In this document: positions 16,151 to 24,936 of the stretch, piece by piece | Layout: each line of letters begins with the position of its first letter | Position numbering within the stretch: position 1 is the stretch's first letter | Assembly: GCF_019977195.1 (NCBI RefSeq) | Contig: NZ_AP024643.1 | Coordinates: forward strand, 434,001-498,000 | Source of the DNA: Arthrobacter sp. StoSoilA2 | Lineage (GTDB): Bacteria > Actinomycetota > Actinomycetes > Actinomycetales > Micrococcaceae | Length of the DNA: 64,000 bases | Direction: 5' to 3' | Made by a program: the position numbers and the translations under genes | Notes under the pieces: generated by a model | What the model saw: only the letters and a program-made list of their open reading frames with translations | Told to the model about the DNA's origin: nothing | Databases searched by the model: none

Positions 16151-17869
16151 CTAGTCTTTCAGATTCGGGAACTCTTCCTCGGTGTATTCCAGGCCGAGGC
16201 CTGCCGGCAACGGTCCGCTTCCGTGCCGCGCCACTTCCGTGCCGCGAAGTTCCACACGCCTGATCTTGCCTGAAATGGTCTTGGGCAGTTCGCCGAATTC
16301 GAGACGCCGTATCCGTTTGAAGGGCGCCAGGTGCTCGCGACAGTATCGCAGGATGTCCTCGGCAACGGCGGGTCCGGGTTCGTAGCCGGCGGCGAGCACC
16401 ACAAACGCTTTCGGCACCGACAGCTTCACCGGGTCAGGCGAAGGTACGACGGCGGCCTCCGCCACGGCGGGGTGTTCGATCAGTACGCTTTCGAGTTCGA
16501 AGGGGGACAAGCGGTAGTCGGAGGATTTGAAGACGTCGTCGTCCCGGCCCACATAGGTGATGACCCCGTCGGCGTCCCGGCTGGCCATATCGCCGGTGTG
16601 GTAGTAGCCGTCGCGGAACGCTTCTGCTGTTTTCGCTTCGTCACCGAAGTAGCTTTTCATGAGCCCCACGGGCCGGGGGTCCAAGCGCAGGCAGAGTTCG
16701 CCGTCGTCGGCTTCCTTGCCGGTGAGCGGATCGACCAGGACGACGTCGTATCCGGGCAGCGGCCGGCCCATGGAACCGATCTTCACCGGCTGTGCCGGCG
16801 TGTTCGCGATCTGGACGGTGGATTCGGTCTGGCCGAAACCGTCGCGGATGGTGACGCCCCACGCTTCCTCCACCTGGCCGATGACTTCCGCATTCAGCGG
16901 TTCGCCGGCGGACACCACCTTCCGGGGCGGCGAGGCCAGCTGAGTGAGGTCCGCCTGGATGAGCATGCGCCAGACGGTGGGCGGCGCGCAGAAGCTCGTG
17001 ACTCCTTCGCGGCCCATTTGGTCCATGAGGGCGGCCGCATTGAAGCGTTCGTAGTTGTAGATGAAGACACAGGCCTCGGCGATCCAGGGTGTGAAGACGT
17101 TGGACCAGGCGTGCTTGGCCCAGCCGGGGGAGGCGACATTGAGGTGCACGTCGCCGGGTTCAAGGCCGATCCAGTACATCGTGGAAAGGTGGCCCACGGG
17201 GTAGGAGGTGTGGGTGTGCTCCACGAGCTTGGCCCTCGAAGTGGTGCCGGACGTGAAGTAGAGGAGCAGTGTCTCGTCCGCTTTGGTGGGGGCGTCGGGC
17301 GTGAAGTCCGTGCCGGCGTCGTACGAATCCGCGTACTGCAGCGCCTGGTCGTTGGCGTGGTCCGCGCCGACCTCGATGAGCGTGTAATCGCCCGCCACGT
17401 CCGCGAACTTCCCAATGTTGGCGCTACCCACGGCCACCCAGTTGGCCCCGCCCCGTTCTACGCGGTCTTGGAGATCCCGGGCGCCCATGAGGGTGGTGGT
17501 GGGGATCATGACGATGCCCAGCTTGATGCCGGCAAGCATGAGCTCCCAAAGCTCCACCTGGTTGCCAAGCATGATGATCATGTGGTCCCCGCGTTTGACG
17601 CCCTCGCTGCGCAGCCACTTGGCGAGTTGGGAGGACCGTCGCGAAAGGTCCGCAAATGTGCGACGTGTGGAACTGCCGTCCTGCTCCACGATGACCAGTG
17701 CCGGTTTGTTTCCCCGTTCCGGATCCGCAGCGATCTGGTCGAACCAATCGAGGGCGAAGTTGAATTCGTCAAAACGTGGCCATTCGAATTCCCTGTGGGC
17801 CTGCCTGTAATCCTCGCGCAGTTCCAGCAGCCGGTCACGGGCCGCACGGAAGTCTTCTGTGACTGTCAT
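16151..17869 (-). CDS. AMP-dependent acyl-CoA synthetase
   Basis: 572 residues of the ANL adenylating superfamily. The ATP phosphate loop YFTSGTTSRAKLVEH is near residue 205, the A5-type motif DGFGQTE near 345, the hinge and ribose-binding region YHTGDMASRDADG near 425-435, and the catalytic Lys in PKTISGKIRR near 540. It activates a carboxylic acid to an acyl-CoA via an acyl-adenylate. Overall it resembles medium-chain or acetate-like (MACS/Acs-type) ligases; the substrate cannot be read off. It is divergent from an acyl-CoA dehydrogenase and followed by a MarR regulator, suggesting a small acid-degradation unit. Confidence 0.9.
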   Translation of the reverse strand: MTVTEDFRAARDRLLELREDYRQAHREFEWPRFDEFNFALDWFDQIAADPERGNKPALVIVEQDGSSTRRTFADLSRRSSQLAKWLRSEGVKRGDHMIIMLGNQVELWELMLAGIKLGIVMIPTTTLMGARDLQDRVERGGANWVAVGSANIGKFADVAGDYTLIEVGADHANDQALQYADSYDAGTDFTPDAPTKADETLLLYFTSGTTSRAKLVEHTHTSYPVGHLSTMYWIGLEPGDVHLNVASPGWAKHAWSNVFTPWIAEACVFIYNYERFNAAALMDQMGREGVTSFCAPPTVWRMLIQADLTQLASPPRKVVSAGEPLNAEVIGQVEEAWGVTIRDGFGQTESTVQIANTPAQPVKIGSMGRPLPGYDVVLVDPLTGKEADDGELCLRLDPRPVGLMKSYFGDEAKTAEAFRDGYYHTGDMASRDADGVITYVGRDDDVFKSSDYRLSPFELESVLIEHPAVAEAAVVPSPDPVKLSVPKAFVVLAAGYEPGPAVAEDILRYCREHLAPFKRIRRLEFGELPKTISGKIRRVELRGTEVARHGSGPLPAGLGLEYTEEEFPNLKD

Positions 17870-18006
17870 AGTCCGCCTTTCGCTGGGGGATTAGTGCCTC
17901 GGCGCCGTCGCCGGAGCACCCCGCCTAGTGGTCCACATCACCTTGCAATATACTAGGACATCCAAGGGTTTGGAAGAGCCTGCGTTGGACATGACGAAGG
18001 GGTCAA

Positions 18007-19227
18007 ATGCTCGACGAAAAAGCAGCTGCCGGCACCGTTACCAGCGGCGAACCGACACGGAAAGTCCTCCCTCCTTATCCGGAGGCGGACCTGATGCATG
18101 TAGTGGACCTGCTTCCTGCGGGGGAGCAGGAGCGGTACGCGGAGGTGCGGGAGTTCCTCCAAACGCGGATCCGCGCTGCCAGCATCGAATATTGGAACCG
18201 CGAAGAGTTCCCGTTCGGGCTCCTGGCCGAGATGGCAAAATACGGGCTCGGCGGGCTGCAGACCGACGGCTCCTCCAAACTGTTCAAGGGCCTCATGTAC
18301 ACCGAGATTGCCCGGGCAGACGTGTCGCTGTCCGCGCTCGTGGGGATCCATAACGAACTCATCGTCGGCATGATCCATGAACTCGGCTCTCCCGAACAAA
18401 AGCGGAAGTGGCTGCCCGGGCTGGAAGCCTTCACACAGTTGGGCGCCTTCGCCCTCACGGAACCGGACCACGGTTCGGACATCGCCGGAGGACTCTCGAC
18501 GACGGCGCGGCGCGACGGCGGCGAATGGGTCATCAACGGTGCCAAGCGCTGGATCGGAGCGGGGACAATCGCCGACTTCGCCTTGGTGTGGGCCCGTGAC
18601 GTGTCTGATCACCAGATCAAGGGCTTCATTGTGGAGACGGACCGGCCAGGATACTCGGCCACCAAGATCACCAACAAGATCGGCCTCCGCATCATGCAGA
18701 ATGCGGACATCACGCTGGACGACGTCCGGATTCCTGCGGATAACCTGCTGCCCGGCGCCACGGCATTCTCCCGGGCCAATGATCTGCTGCGGGACTCGCG
18801 GGCCTGGGTGGGGTGGCAGGCTGCGGGCATCCAATTGGCGGCCTTCGATATTGCCAGGTCCTACGCCCTGGAACGTAAGCAGTTCGGCAAGGAATTGGCC
18901 CGGTTCCAGCTCATCCAGCAGCAACTCGCGGACATTTTGGGCAACGCCAATGCCTCCCTGTCCTTGATGGTGGAACTGGCCCGCATCCAGCAGGCGGGGA
19001 AGCTGGAAATGGTGCAGGCCGCGATGTGCAAGGCGACCACAACGCGTTTGGCGCGCTCGTCCGTGGCTATGGGCCGGTCCCTGATGGGTGGGAACGGCAT
19101 CACCACGGATTACGAGATGGGAAAGCTCTTCGGCGACGCCGAAATCCTGTACACCTACGAGGGCAGCTACGAGATCAACTCCATGATCGTGGCCAGGGCC
19201 GTCACGGGAAAGTCGGCGTTCGTCTAG
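18007..19227 (+). CDS. acyl-CoA dehydrogenase (glutaryl-CoA dehydrogenase-like)
   Basis: 406 residues. Flavin-binding signature FALTEPDHGSDIAGG (about 145-160), FAD/CoA region WVINGAKRWIGAG, and the C-terminal catalytic Glu in YTYEGSYEIN about 25 residues from the end, the position used by short-chain and glutaryl-CoA dehydrogenases. It oxidises an acyl-CoA to the enoyl-CoA, passing electrons to ETF. The ATG at 18007 follows GAAGGGG. A TATACT at 17949-17954, in a gap shared with the divergent synthetase gene, is a likely -10. Glutaryl-CoA is the best guess by similarity; substrate unproven. Confidence 0.88.
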   Translation: MLDEKAAAGTVTSGEPTRKVLPPYPEADLMHVVDLLPAGEQERYAEVREFLQTRIRAASIEYWNREEFPFGLLAEMAKYGLGGLQTDGSSKLFKGLMYTEIARADVSLSALVGIHNELIVGMIHELGSPEQKRKWLPGLEAFTQLGAFALTEPDHGSDIAGGLSTTARRDGGEWVINGAKRWIGAGTIADFALVWARDVSDHQIKGFIVETDRPGYSATKITNKIGLRIMQNADITLDDVRIPADNLLPGATAFSRANDLLRDSRAWVGWQAAGIQLAAFDIARSYALERKQFGKELARFQLIQQQLADILGNANASLSLMVELARIQQAGKLEMVQAAMCKATTTRLARSSVAMGRSLMGGNGITTDYEMGKLFGDAEILYTYEGSYEINSMIVARAVTGKSAFV

Positions 19228-19236
19228 AACGACACT

Positions 19237-19281
19237 GAGGGCATCTCTTCGCTCGTGGAACGCAAGCGAAGAGATGCCCTC
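19237..19281. terminator. bidirectional terminator hairpin
   Basis: A perfect 17-bp inverted repeat, GAGGGCATCTCTTCGCT at 19237-19253 and its complement at 19265-19281, with an 11-base loop. It is placed between the convergent ends of the acyl-CoA dehydrogenase gene and the APC permease gene. Confidence 0.9.
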
Positions 19282-19296
19282 ATTGTCAGACTGCTA

Positions 19297-20931
19297 TCAA
19301 CTTTGGGTTAGGACCTGGACAGGTTCGGGGGAATTTGGCTCGGCGGAGTTTGGCTCGGCGGAGTTTGGCTGCGCGGAGGCTGGTTCGGGAGAGGGGGCCG
19401 CAGCGGCGTGCTCGGCCAAAACCCCTGTCCGATGCCTGATACGGAGGCGGTAAAGGAGCGTTCCGCCGATGATCACCGCAGCAACGAACATGACGCCGCC
19501 CCACTGCAGGTACCACTCGAAGGGCGGTACTGAGTTGTAGATCTCCGGCCGTGGCCAGATCAGGTTCACCGTCATCGCGCCGCCCCAGAGCACTGCCAGG
19601 ATGTTCACGGGCAGGCCCCATTTGCCTAGGCTGAATCCCGGTTCTGATCCGTCGTCCTTCAGGGGCCACTTCTTAAGGAACCGGCGCCGCAGCATCGGAA
19701 CGGTGACCAGCAGGTAGGAGAGGTAGATCAGGACGATGCTGATGCTGGAAAGAATGGTGAAGATGGCCGGCTGGGAGATGTTGACGATCAGCGGGATCAC
19801 TGCCACTGCACCGATGACGATGGCGGCCACTGTGGGGGTTTTCCGCGTGGGGTGCACTTTGCTGAGCTGGCGGCTGAAGGGAAGGTTGTTGTCCCTGGCC
19901 ATGGCGAACATCATGCGGATAGCTGCTGCATGCACGGCCAGTGTGCAGACCACTACGGCCACCACGATGCAAACCAGGAAGGCCTTGCCGAAGGGGCCTC
20001 CCAGCACCGAAAGAACGATGTACTGGAGTCCGCCATCTGCAGCTCCCAGCTTGGGATCGGACAGATCCGGCGCAGCCAGGATTCCGCCAAGGAGGAGCAG
20101 GCCTCCCAAGAGGAAGGACGCCGTAACGGCACGCAGGATAGCCTTGGGAGCCGTGCGCTTGGGGTCCTTGGTTTCCTCGCCCAGGGAGCTTGCGGTGTCG
20201 AACCCGTACATGACGTAGCCGGAGGCCATGGCGGCAATCATGAACACCCCGAAGAAGCCCAGGGGATGTTCTTCGCCGAATCCGGCAGTATCCAGGAGGA
20301 CTTCCGGTCCCCGTACTGAGTGCCAAATCAGCGCCGCGATCAGCAGGACGGCCGCAACCAGCTCTACGAATACGCCCACGCTGTTGATCATGGTCATGAG
20401 TTTCACGCCGAAAGCGTTGATGAGTGTGGAAATGCCGATCATGATGCTGGCAAGGATGACCCCGTTGACGGCGAAGTCGTAAGGCCCGGTTCCATCGCCC
20501 ACAAGCTGGAAGCCGCTCCAGATCTGCGGCAGGGTAATTTGAAGGGCCAAGGCAACTGATCCCAGCGCCATGATCGAGGAAAGCAGGAGCAACCAGCCCG
20601 CCAGCCAGGCCCATGTTCCGCTTGAGAGCCGTTTGGCCCAGTTGTAGACAGATCCAGCCACCGGGTAGCGGCCGGCCAGTTCCGCAAAGCACAGTGCCAC
20701 CATCAGCTGGCCGACGAAGACGATGGGCCATGACCACGCATAGGCAGGCCCGGCCGTGGAAAAGCCGAAGTAAAAGAGTTGAAAAACGCCGGTGAGGATG
20801 GAGATGTAGCTGACGCCGGCGGCGAAGCTGGCGAACTTACCGATGCTGCGGTCAAGGGTTTGCGCGTAGCCAAACTCGTCCATGCCGCTTGCATCGCTCT
20901 TGCAGGGTCCTAATTTGCTGGGTTCTGACAT
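19297..20931 (-). CDS. APC-family permease of the choline/betaine cluster
   Basis: 544 residues from the ATG at 20931, which has GGAG seven bases upstream (TTAGGAGTTCGAATG). About 12 hydrophobic segments of the amino acid-polyamine-organocation superfamily are seen, starting near FAAGVSYISILTGVFQLF and including the TM6-7 signature region SGYVMYGFDTASSLGEETKD. The C-terminal tail holds a short repeat, AEPNSAEPNSPEP, encoded by 15-bp DNA repeats. It shares its promoter and operator design with betB, so its cargo is probably choline or a related quaternary amine; amino acids remain possible. The frame stays open upstream to 21042 and beyond, but without a ribosome site. Confidence 0.85.
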   Translation of the reverse strand: MSEPSKLGPCKSDASGMDEFGYAQTLDRSIGKFASFAAGVSYISILTGVFQLFYFGFSTAGPAYAWSWPIVFVGQLMVALCFAELAGRYPVAGSVYNWAKRLSSGTWAWLAGWLLLLSSIMALGSVALALQITLPQIWSGFQLVGDGTGPYDFAVNGVILASIMIGISTLINAFGVKLMTMINSVGVFVELVAAVLLIAALIWHSVRGPEVLLDTAGFGEEHPLGFFGVFMIAAMASGYVMYGFDTASSLGEETKDPKRTAPKAILRAVTASFLLGGLLLLGGILAAPDLSDPKLGAADGGLQYIVLSVLGGPFGKAFLVCIVVAVVVCTLAVHAAAIRMMFAMARDNNLPFSRQLSKVHPTRKTPTVAAIVIGAVAVIPLIVNISQPAIFTILSSISIVLIYLSYLLVTVPMLRRRFLKKWPLKDDGSEPGFSLGKWGLPVNILAVLWGGAMTVNLIWPRPEIYNSVPPFEWYLQWGGVMFVAAVIIGGTLLYRLRIRHRTGVLAEHAAAAPSPEPASAQPNSAEPNSAEPNSPEPVQVLTQS

Positions 20932-20939
20932 TCGAACTC

Positions 20940-21131
20940 CTAACTCAGACGTGCACCGAATGGTGATGACCTGCGGCCGCCATTGGTCGCAGTCGAAATC
21001 AATAGGCCGGGCACCACTATGTGCCTCCGGCTGTTCCCCCATGGTTGTAACGGGGCTGGTTGGGCCTTCGATGTGGTCGAAGTCCAGGCCTGCCCGCCAA
21101 GCCGCAACCGTATAGGTGTGGCGTGGGTCAT
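20940..21131 (-). CDS. possible leaderless upstream ORF of the permease gene, 63 aa
   Basis: The ATG at 21131 lies six bases after the predicted -10 box TAACCT, i.e. at the expected transcription start, and the frame runs 63 codons to a TAG at 20940-20942. That TAG overlaps the permease Shine-Dalgarno sequence (TTAGGAG), so ribosomes finishing this ORF would stop right where the permease starts. The product (MTHATPIRLRLGGQAW...) resembles no family I know. It may be a coupling or attenuating uORF, or coincidental. Confidence 0.3.
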   Translation of the reverse strand: MTHATPIRLRLGGQAWTSTTSKAQPAPLQPWGNSRRHIVVPGLLISTATNGGRRSSPFGARLS

Positions 21132-21137
21132 AAAAAG

Positions 21138-21191
21138 AGGTTAGTTCAGATTGAACAGGCGTTCAAGACTTGTCTATGAACAAATGTTCAA
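21138..21191 (-). promoter_or_regulatory. permease promoter with two BetI-like operators
   Basis: On the minus strand, -35 TTGAAC (21166-21161), 17-bp spacer, -10 TAACCT (21143-21138). Operator 1, TTGAAC-AGGC-GTTCAA (21151-21166), overlaps the -35; operator 2, ATGAAC-AAAT-GTTCAA (21176-21191), lies 25 bp further upstream. The same arrangement occurs at betB (24470-24522). The nearby TetR gene (25882-26484) is the best candidate binder. The gap 20932-21310 otherwise holds the 63-codon uORF and the betA terminator. Confidence 0.75.
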
Positions 21192-21254
21192 GATAATGCG
21201 GGCGCCCATTCAAGGCGTAAGTGCTCGCGGCGCCGAAACGTGGGCATGGAAAAC

Positions 21255-21290
21255 GCCGGTGGGAGCGCTGAACGCACCCTCCACCGGTGC
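21255..21290 (-). terminator. hairpin after betA
   Basis: GCCGGTGG at 21255-21262 pairs with CCACCGGT at 21281-21288, continued inward by GAGCG/CGCACCCT-type pairing. It starts 19 bases beyond the betA stop on the minus strand. On that strand it is followed by a GC-rich rather than T-rich stretch, so its strength is uncertain. Confidence 0.55.
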
Positions 21291-21309
21291 TTTCACTGGC
21301 AATCGCGTC

Positions 21310-22950
21310 TCAGGCGGGGGTCAAGCTGAAGTCCGCCTCCGCCGTCGTAGATTCAACCGTCCGGCTGGCTTTGATGAGGTCCGCGCAGCGCTCCCCGATC
21401 ATCATGACGGTGATGTTGGGGTTGACGGTGACGTGTTCCGGCATGACGGAGGCGTCGGCAACCCGCAGGCCTGTAACGCCCTTGACCCGCAACTCGGGGT
21501 CCAGCGGTGACATGTCATCGTCCACGGGACCCATCCGGACAGTACCGACCGGGTGGTACACCGTGTTGTGCGTTTTGCGGATGTAGTCCTGCAGTTCCTC
21601 GTCCGTCTGTGCCTCGATGCCAGGGGAGAGCTCCCGGCCGGCCCATTCAGCCATGGCAGGCTGCGCAGCGATTTCCCGTGCCTTGCGGATGCCGGCAACC
21701 ATGACCCGCATGTCGTGGCCCTCCGGATCCGTGAAGTAACGGGGGTCGACCATCGGCTTGTCGCGGAAGTCCCGGCTGCGCAGCCGGACGGTTCCGCGGG
21801 AACGGGCGTGGGTGACGTTCGGGGTGAGGCTGAAGCCATTTTCCGTGGTGGGGTAGCCGTGCCGAAGGGTGTTCATGTCGAACGGAACAGAGCCGTAATG
21901 CATCATCAGGTCCGGACGATCCAAGCCCTCTTCAGTGGGGGTGAAGATGCCAATCTCCCACCACTGGGTGGAGGTCTGCACCATGGGCTGCTTGGCCTCG
22001 AACTGCACCACGCCTTCCGGGTGGTCCTGGAGGTGCTCGCCGACGCCGGGGGAATCGACCACCACGTCGATGCCGTGTGCGGCCAGATGCGCGGCCGGGC
22101 CGATGCCGGACAGCATGAGGAGCTTGGGCGAGTCGATGGCTCCGGTTGAGAGGATCACCTCGCGATGCGCTGTGAGCCGGTGGGTCCGGCCGAAAGCCGA
22201 GTCAACGACGTCGACGCCGGTGCAGCGCTTGTCCGCGTCGAACACCAGTTGGCGCGCCCGCAGGCCGGTCAGCAGCGTGAAGTTTTCACGTTCGATGATG
22301 GGGTGGATGTAGGAGACGGAGCTGGAGGAACGCGTCCCGTCCGCACGGCGGTTGATCTGGAAGAAATTTGCCCCGTTGATCACAGTGCTGCCGTCATTGA
22401 ACTTAGCGCGGGGGATGCCGGCCTGCTCGCAGGCATCAAGGAGCGCGACGCCGGTGGGATCCGCCGGGGGAACGTTCATCAGGTGCACGGGCCCCGAGTC
22501 GCCATGGTGGGGAGCGTCCGGGCCCGCATCCTCATTGGTTTCCAGCCGCTGGTACAACGGCCAGGCGGCCGCAGCGTTCCAGCCGGTGGCCCCGTACTTT
22601 GACTCCCACTCGTCCAGGTCTTCGCGCGGGGCCCAGAAAGCGATGCAGGAGTTGTGGCTGGAGCAGCCGCCCATGACCTTGGCGCGGGCGTGGCGCATGA
22701 AGGAGTTGCCGTTCTCCTGCGGTTCCACCGGGTAGTCCCAGTCATATCCCGACTCCAGCAGTTCCATCCAGCGGTCAAGCTGCAGAATCTCGGGGAGGCC
22801 GCGGTCATCCGGACCGGCTTCAACAAGTGCCACGGAAACGGAAGGATCCTCGCTCAGGCGTGCGGCTACAGCGGCCCCGGCCGAGCCGCCGCCAATGACG
22901 ACGTAGTCGAACCCCTGGTCCTTGAGGTTCTCGATGTTCTCGGTGTGCAT
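21310..22950 (-). CDS. betA: GMC-family choline dehydrogenase/oxidase
   Basis: 546 residues. The N-terminal FAD-binding motif VVIGGGSAGAAVAARLSED starts near residue 17; GMC signature segments include NSFMRHARAKVMGGCSSHN and the SPKLLMLSGIGP motif (about 270-285). The catalytic His is in YHPVGTVRMG and the second active-site Asn in VNPNITVMMIGERCADLI. It oxidises choline to betaine aldehyde. Its ATG directly abuts the betB stop codon, so the two are co-translated from one message. The GMC family is broad, but the betaine-aldehyde-type dehydrogenase next door makes choline the most likely substrate. Confidence 0.85.
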   Translation of the reverse strand: MHTENIENLKDQGFDYVVIGGGSAGAAVAARLSEDPSVSVALVEAGPDDRGLPEILQLDRWMELLESGYDWDYPVEPQENGNSFMRHARAKVMGGCSSHNSCIAFWAPREDLDEWESKYGATGWNAAAAWPLYQRLETNEDAGPDAPHHGDSGPVHLMNVPPADPTGVALLDACEQAGIPRAKFNDGSTVINGANFFQINRRADGTRSSSSVSYIHPIIERENFTLLTGLRARQLVFDADKRCTGVDVVDSAFGRTHRLTAHREVILSTGAIDSPKLLMLSGIGPAAHLAAHGIDVVVDSPGVGEHLQDHPEGVVQFEAKQPMVQTSTQWWEIGIFTPTEEGLDRPDLMMHYGSVPFDMNTLRHGYPTTENGFSLTPNVTHARSRGTVRLRSRDFRDKPMVDPRYFTDPEGHDMRVMVAGIRKAREIAAQPAMAEWAGRELSPGIEAQTDEELQDYIRKTHNTVYHPVGTVRMGPVDDDMSPLDPELRVKGVTGLRVADASVMPEHVTVNPNITVMMIGERCADLIKASRTVESTTAEADFSLTPA

Positions 22951-24462
22951 CTATTTCTCCTTGCTGCGGTCAGCGAACCAGCCGGTTACCTGCGGGTTGG
23001 TGTTCTGGTAGATGTGCTTTGCTTCCTGGTATTCAGCGAGGCCGGTGGGACCGAGCTCGCGGCCGACGCCGGACTGGCCGAAGCCGCCCCATTCGGCCTG
23101 CGGAAGGTAAGGGTGGTAGTCGTTGATCCAAACGGTGCCGTGCCGCAGACGGCCTGCTACCCGCTGCGCCTTGCCGGCGTCCTGGGTCCAGACGGCGCCG
23201 GCCAGTCCGTAAATGGTGTCGTTCGCGGTGGCTACGGCTTCGTCTTCGGTGCGGAAGGTCTCCACGGTCACAACCGGGCCGAACGCTTCGTCAACAACAA
23301 CCGACATTCCCCGTTGGACGCGGTCCAGGATGGTCGGCTGGTAGTAGAAACCGGCGTCGTACTTCTCCCCTTCAGGCGCCGCACCGCCACAACGCAACCG
23401 CGCGCCTTCTTCAATGCCGCGCTGGACGTACTCGTGGACCTTGTCGCGGTGCTCTGCAGAGATGAGTGGTCCGGTTTCGGCGTCATCGTCGAAGGGGCCG
23501 CCGAGGCGGATGTCCTTTGCCCTGCGGACCAGCTCGTCGACGAAGCGCTCGGCGATGGATTCCTCCACAACCAACCGCGCCCCCGCAGAGCAGACCTGGC
23601 CTGAGTGCACAAACGCGCCATTCAACGCATTGTCGACGGCGGCGTCGAAGTCCGCGTCGGCAAACACGACGTTGGGGTTCTTGCCGCCAAGTTCCAGGGC
23701 GACCTTCTTGACGGTTCCGGCGGCCGCAGCTGCGATACGTTTGCCGGTTTCCAGGCCGCCGGTAAAGGAGACCAGGTCAATGTCGGGGTGTTCTGAAAGG
23801 GGTGCGCCCGCTTTGGCTCCGGGGCCTGTCAGGAGGTTGGCGACGCCGTCGGGCAGGCCAAGGTCCTTAAGCAACTGCATGGCAAGGATTGCCGTGGAAG
23901 GAGTCAGCTCGGCGGGCTTGAGGACGAAGGTGCAGCCAGCGGCCAACGCGGGAGCGATCTTCCATGCAGCCTGCAGCAGCGGGTAGTTCCACGGCGTGAT
24001 CAAGCCGCAGACACCAACGGGCTCGTAGACGATTTTGCTGACGACGGCGTTGTCCCCAGCATCGACTATGCGGCCTGCCGACTGCCCGGCGAGCCTTCCG
24101 AAATATTCGAAGCAGGCAGCGATGTCATCGATGTCGATACGGCTTTCGATGATCCGCTTGCCCGTGTCCAGCGATTCAGCGCGGGCGAACTTCTCCCGGC
24201 GTTCGCGCAGTTCCGCCGCGACCTTCAGCAGAAATGCACCGCGATCGGGCGCCGGAACAGAGGACCAGACGCCGGAGTCAAAGGCTGCACGGGCTGCCGA
24301 GATGGCGCGCTCAGCATCTTCGCGGCCCGCCTCGGAGACCGTGGCGACCAGTTCGCCGTCGGCCGGGTTGTGGATCTGGCGCACGGCGCCGGACGCGGCC
24401 GGCTCCCACGCGCCGTTGATGAAAAGAGTGGATGCGGAATCGGAGAATGTGGCTTGGGTCAT
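22951..24462 (-). CDS. betB: betaine-aldehyde dehydrogenase
   Basis: 503 residues. NAD-dependent aldehyde dehydrogenase with the oxyanion Asn in TPWNYPLLQ, general-base Glu in ALELGGKNPN and nucleophilic Cys in HSGQVCSAGARL (near 290). It oxidises betaine aldehyde to glycine betaine, an osmoprotectant. First gene of the betBA message. The ATG at 24462 lacks any Shine-Dalgarno sequence and sits seven bases after a good -10 (TAATCT), so it is probably translated as a leaderless mRNA. The promoter carries two BetI-like operators. Confidence 0.88.
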   Translation of the reverse strand: MTQATFSDSASTLFINGAWEPAASGAVRQIHNPADGELVATVSEAGREDAERAISAARAAFDSGVWSSVPAPDRGAFLLKVAAELRERREKFARAESLDTGKRIIESRIDIDDIAACFEYFGRLAGQSAGRIVDAGDNAVVSKIVYEPVGVCGLITPWNYPLLQAAWKIAPALAAGCTFVLKPAELTPSTAILAMQLLKDLGLPDGVANLLTGPGAKAGAPLSEHPDIDLVSFTGGLETGKRIAAAAAGTVKKVALELGGKNPNVVFADADFDAAVDNALNGAFVHSGQVCSAGARLVVEESIAERFVDELVRRAKDIRLGGPFDDDAETGPLISAEHRDKVHEYVQRGIEEGARLRCGGAAPEGEKYDAGFYYQPTILDRVQRGMSVVVDEAFGPVVTVETFRTEDEAVATANDTIYGLAGAVWTQDAGKAQRVAGRLRHGTVWINDYHPYLPQAEWGGFGQSGVGRELGPTGLAEYQEAKHIYQNTNPQVTGWFADRSKEK

Positions 24463-24469
24463 ACGATGC

Positions 24470-24522
24470 AGATTAGTTCATCTTGAACATCTGTTCAAGA
24501 GTAGATATGAACAAATGTTCAA
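24470..24522 (-). promoter_or_regulatory. betB promoter with two BetI-like operators
   Basis: On the minus strand, -35 TTGAAC (24498-24493), 17-bp spacer, -10 TAATCT (24475-24470). Operator 1 is a perfect palindrome, TCTTGAAC-ATCT-GTTCAAGA (24481-24500), spanning the -35 and part of the spacer. Operator 2, ATGAAC-AAAT-GTTCAA (24507-24522), is centred 24 bp upstream and is identical in core to the second site of the permease promoter. The predicted start falls on the betB ATG. Confidence 0.8.
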
Positions 24523-24693
24523 GATTTCGGGCTGCGCGTTCGCGTGGTGAGGGGGTGGTGTGGTTGCTATTCCGGGGGACAACGACGGCGCCCCTACCGT
24601 TGCCGGGAGGAGTGCCGTCGTGGTCCGGAAGCTATTCGCAGTATTCGATTCTTGGCTCTCCGGCACACGTTAAGCCGAAAGCGCGCAGCGGAA

Positions 24694-24852
24694 TCAGCTG
24701 TCCCCGGCCCGTGCCGCCCTCTTCAACTCAGCGATCCTCAGCCGTAGGAAGATGACGGCCAAGACCAGGGCGTACACGGCCAGGGCGGCCACCGCGATCA
24801 TGAAGACCGCGTACAGGATGCCCATAATTCCGAAGGCTGGACTTAAATTCAT
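24694..24852 (-). CDS. small single-span membrane protein, 52 aa
   Basis: 52 residues from the ATG at 24852, preceded by GGGGGTAG. A hydrophobic helix of about 25 residues (GIMGILYAVFMIAVAALAVY and onward) is followed by a basic, amphipathic tail, RLRIAELKRAARAGDS. An in-frame ATG at 24891 has no ribosome site. No family is recognised; it is a typical small actinobacterial inner-membrane protein standing alone between betB and the rhodanese gene. Confidence 0.6.
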   Translation of the reverse strand: MNLSPAFGIMGILYAVFMIAVAALAVYALVLAVIFLRLRIAELKRAARAGDS

Positions 24853-24936
24853 TGCTACCCCCAATAGTCGTTGAGCCCCCATGCTACGCAAACCACGAGC
24901 GATTTCCGTGCACCAGTGGTACTCGTACGGCGTCTG

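Noticed and set aside
16331..17956. 541-codon plus-strand ORF
   Set aside because: Antisense to the clearly recognisable acyl-CoA synthetase; His/Gly/Asp-rich shadow frame typical of high-GC genes.
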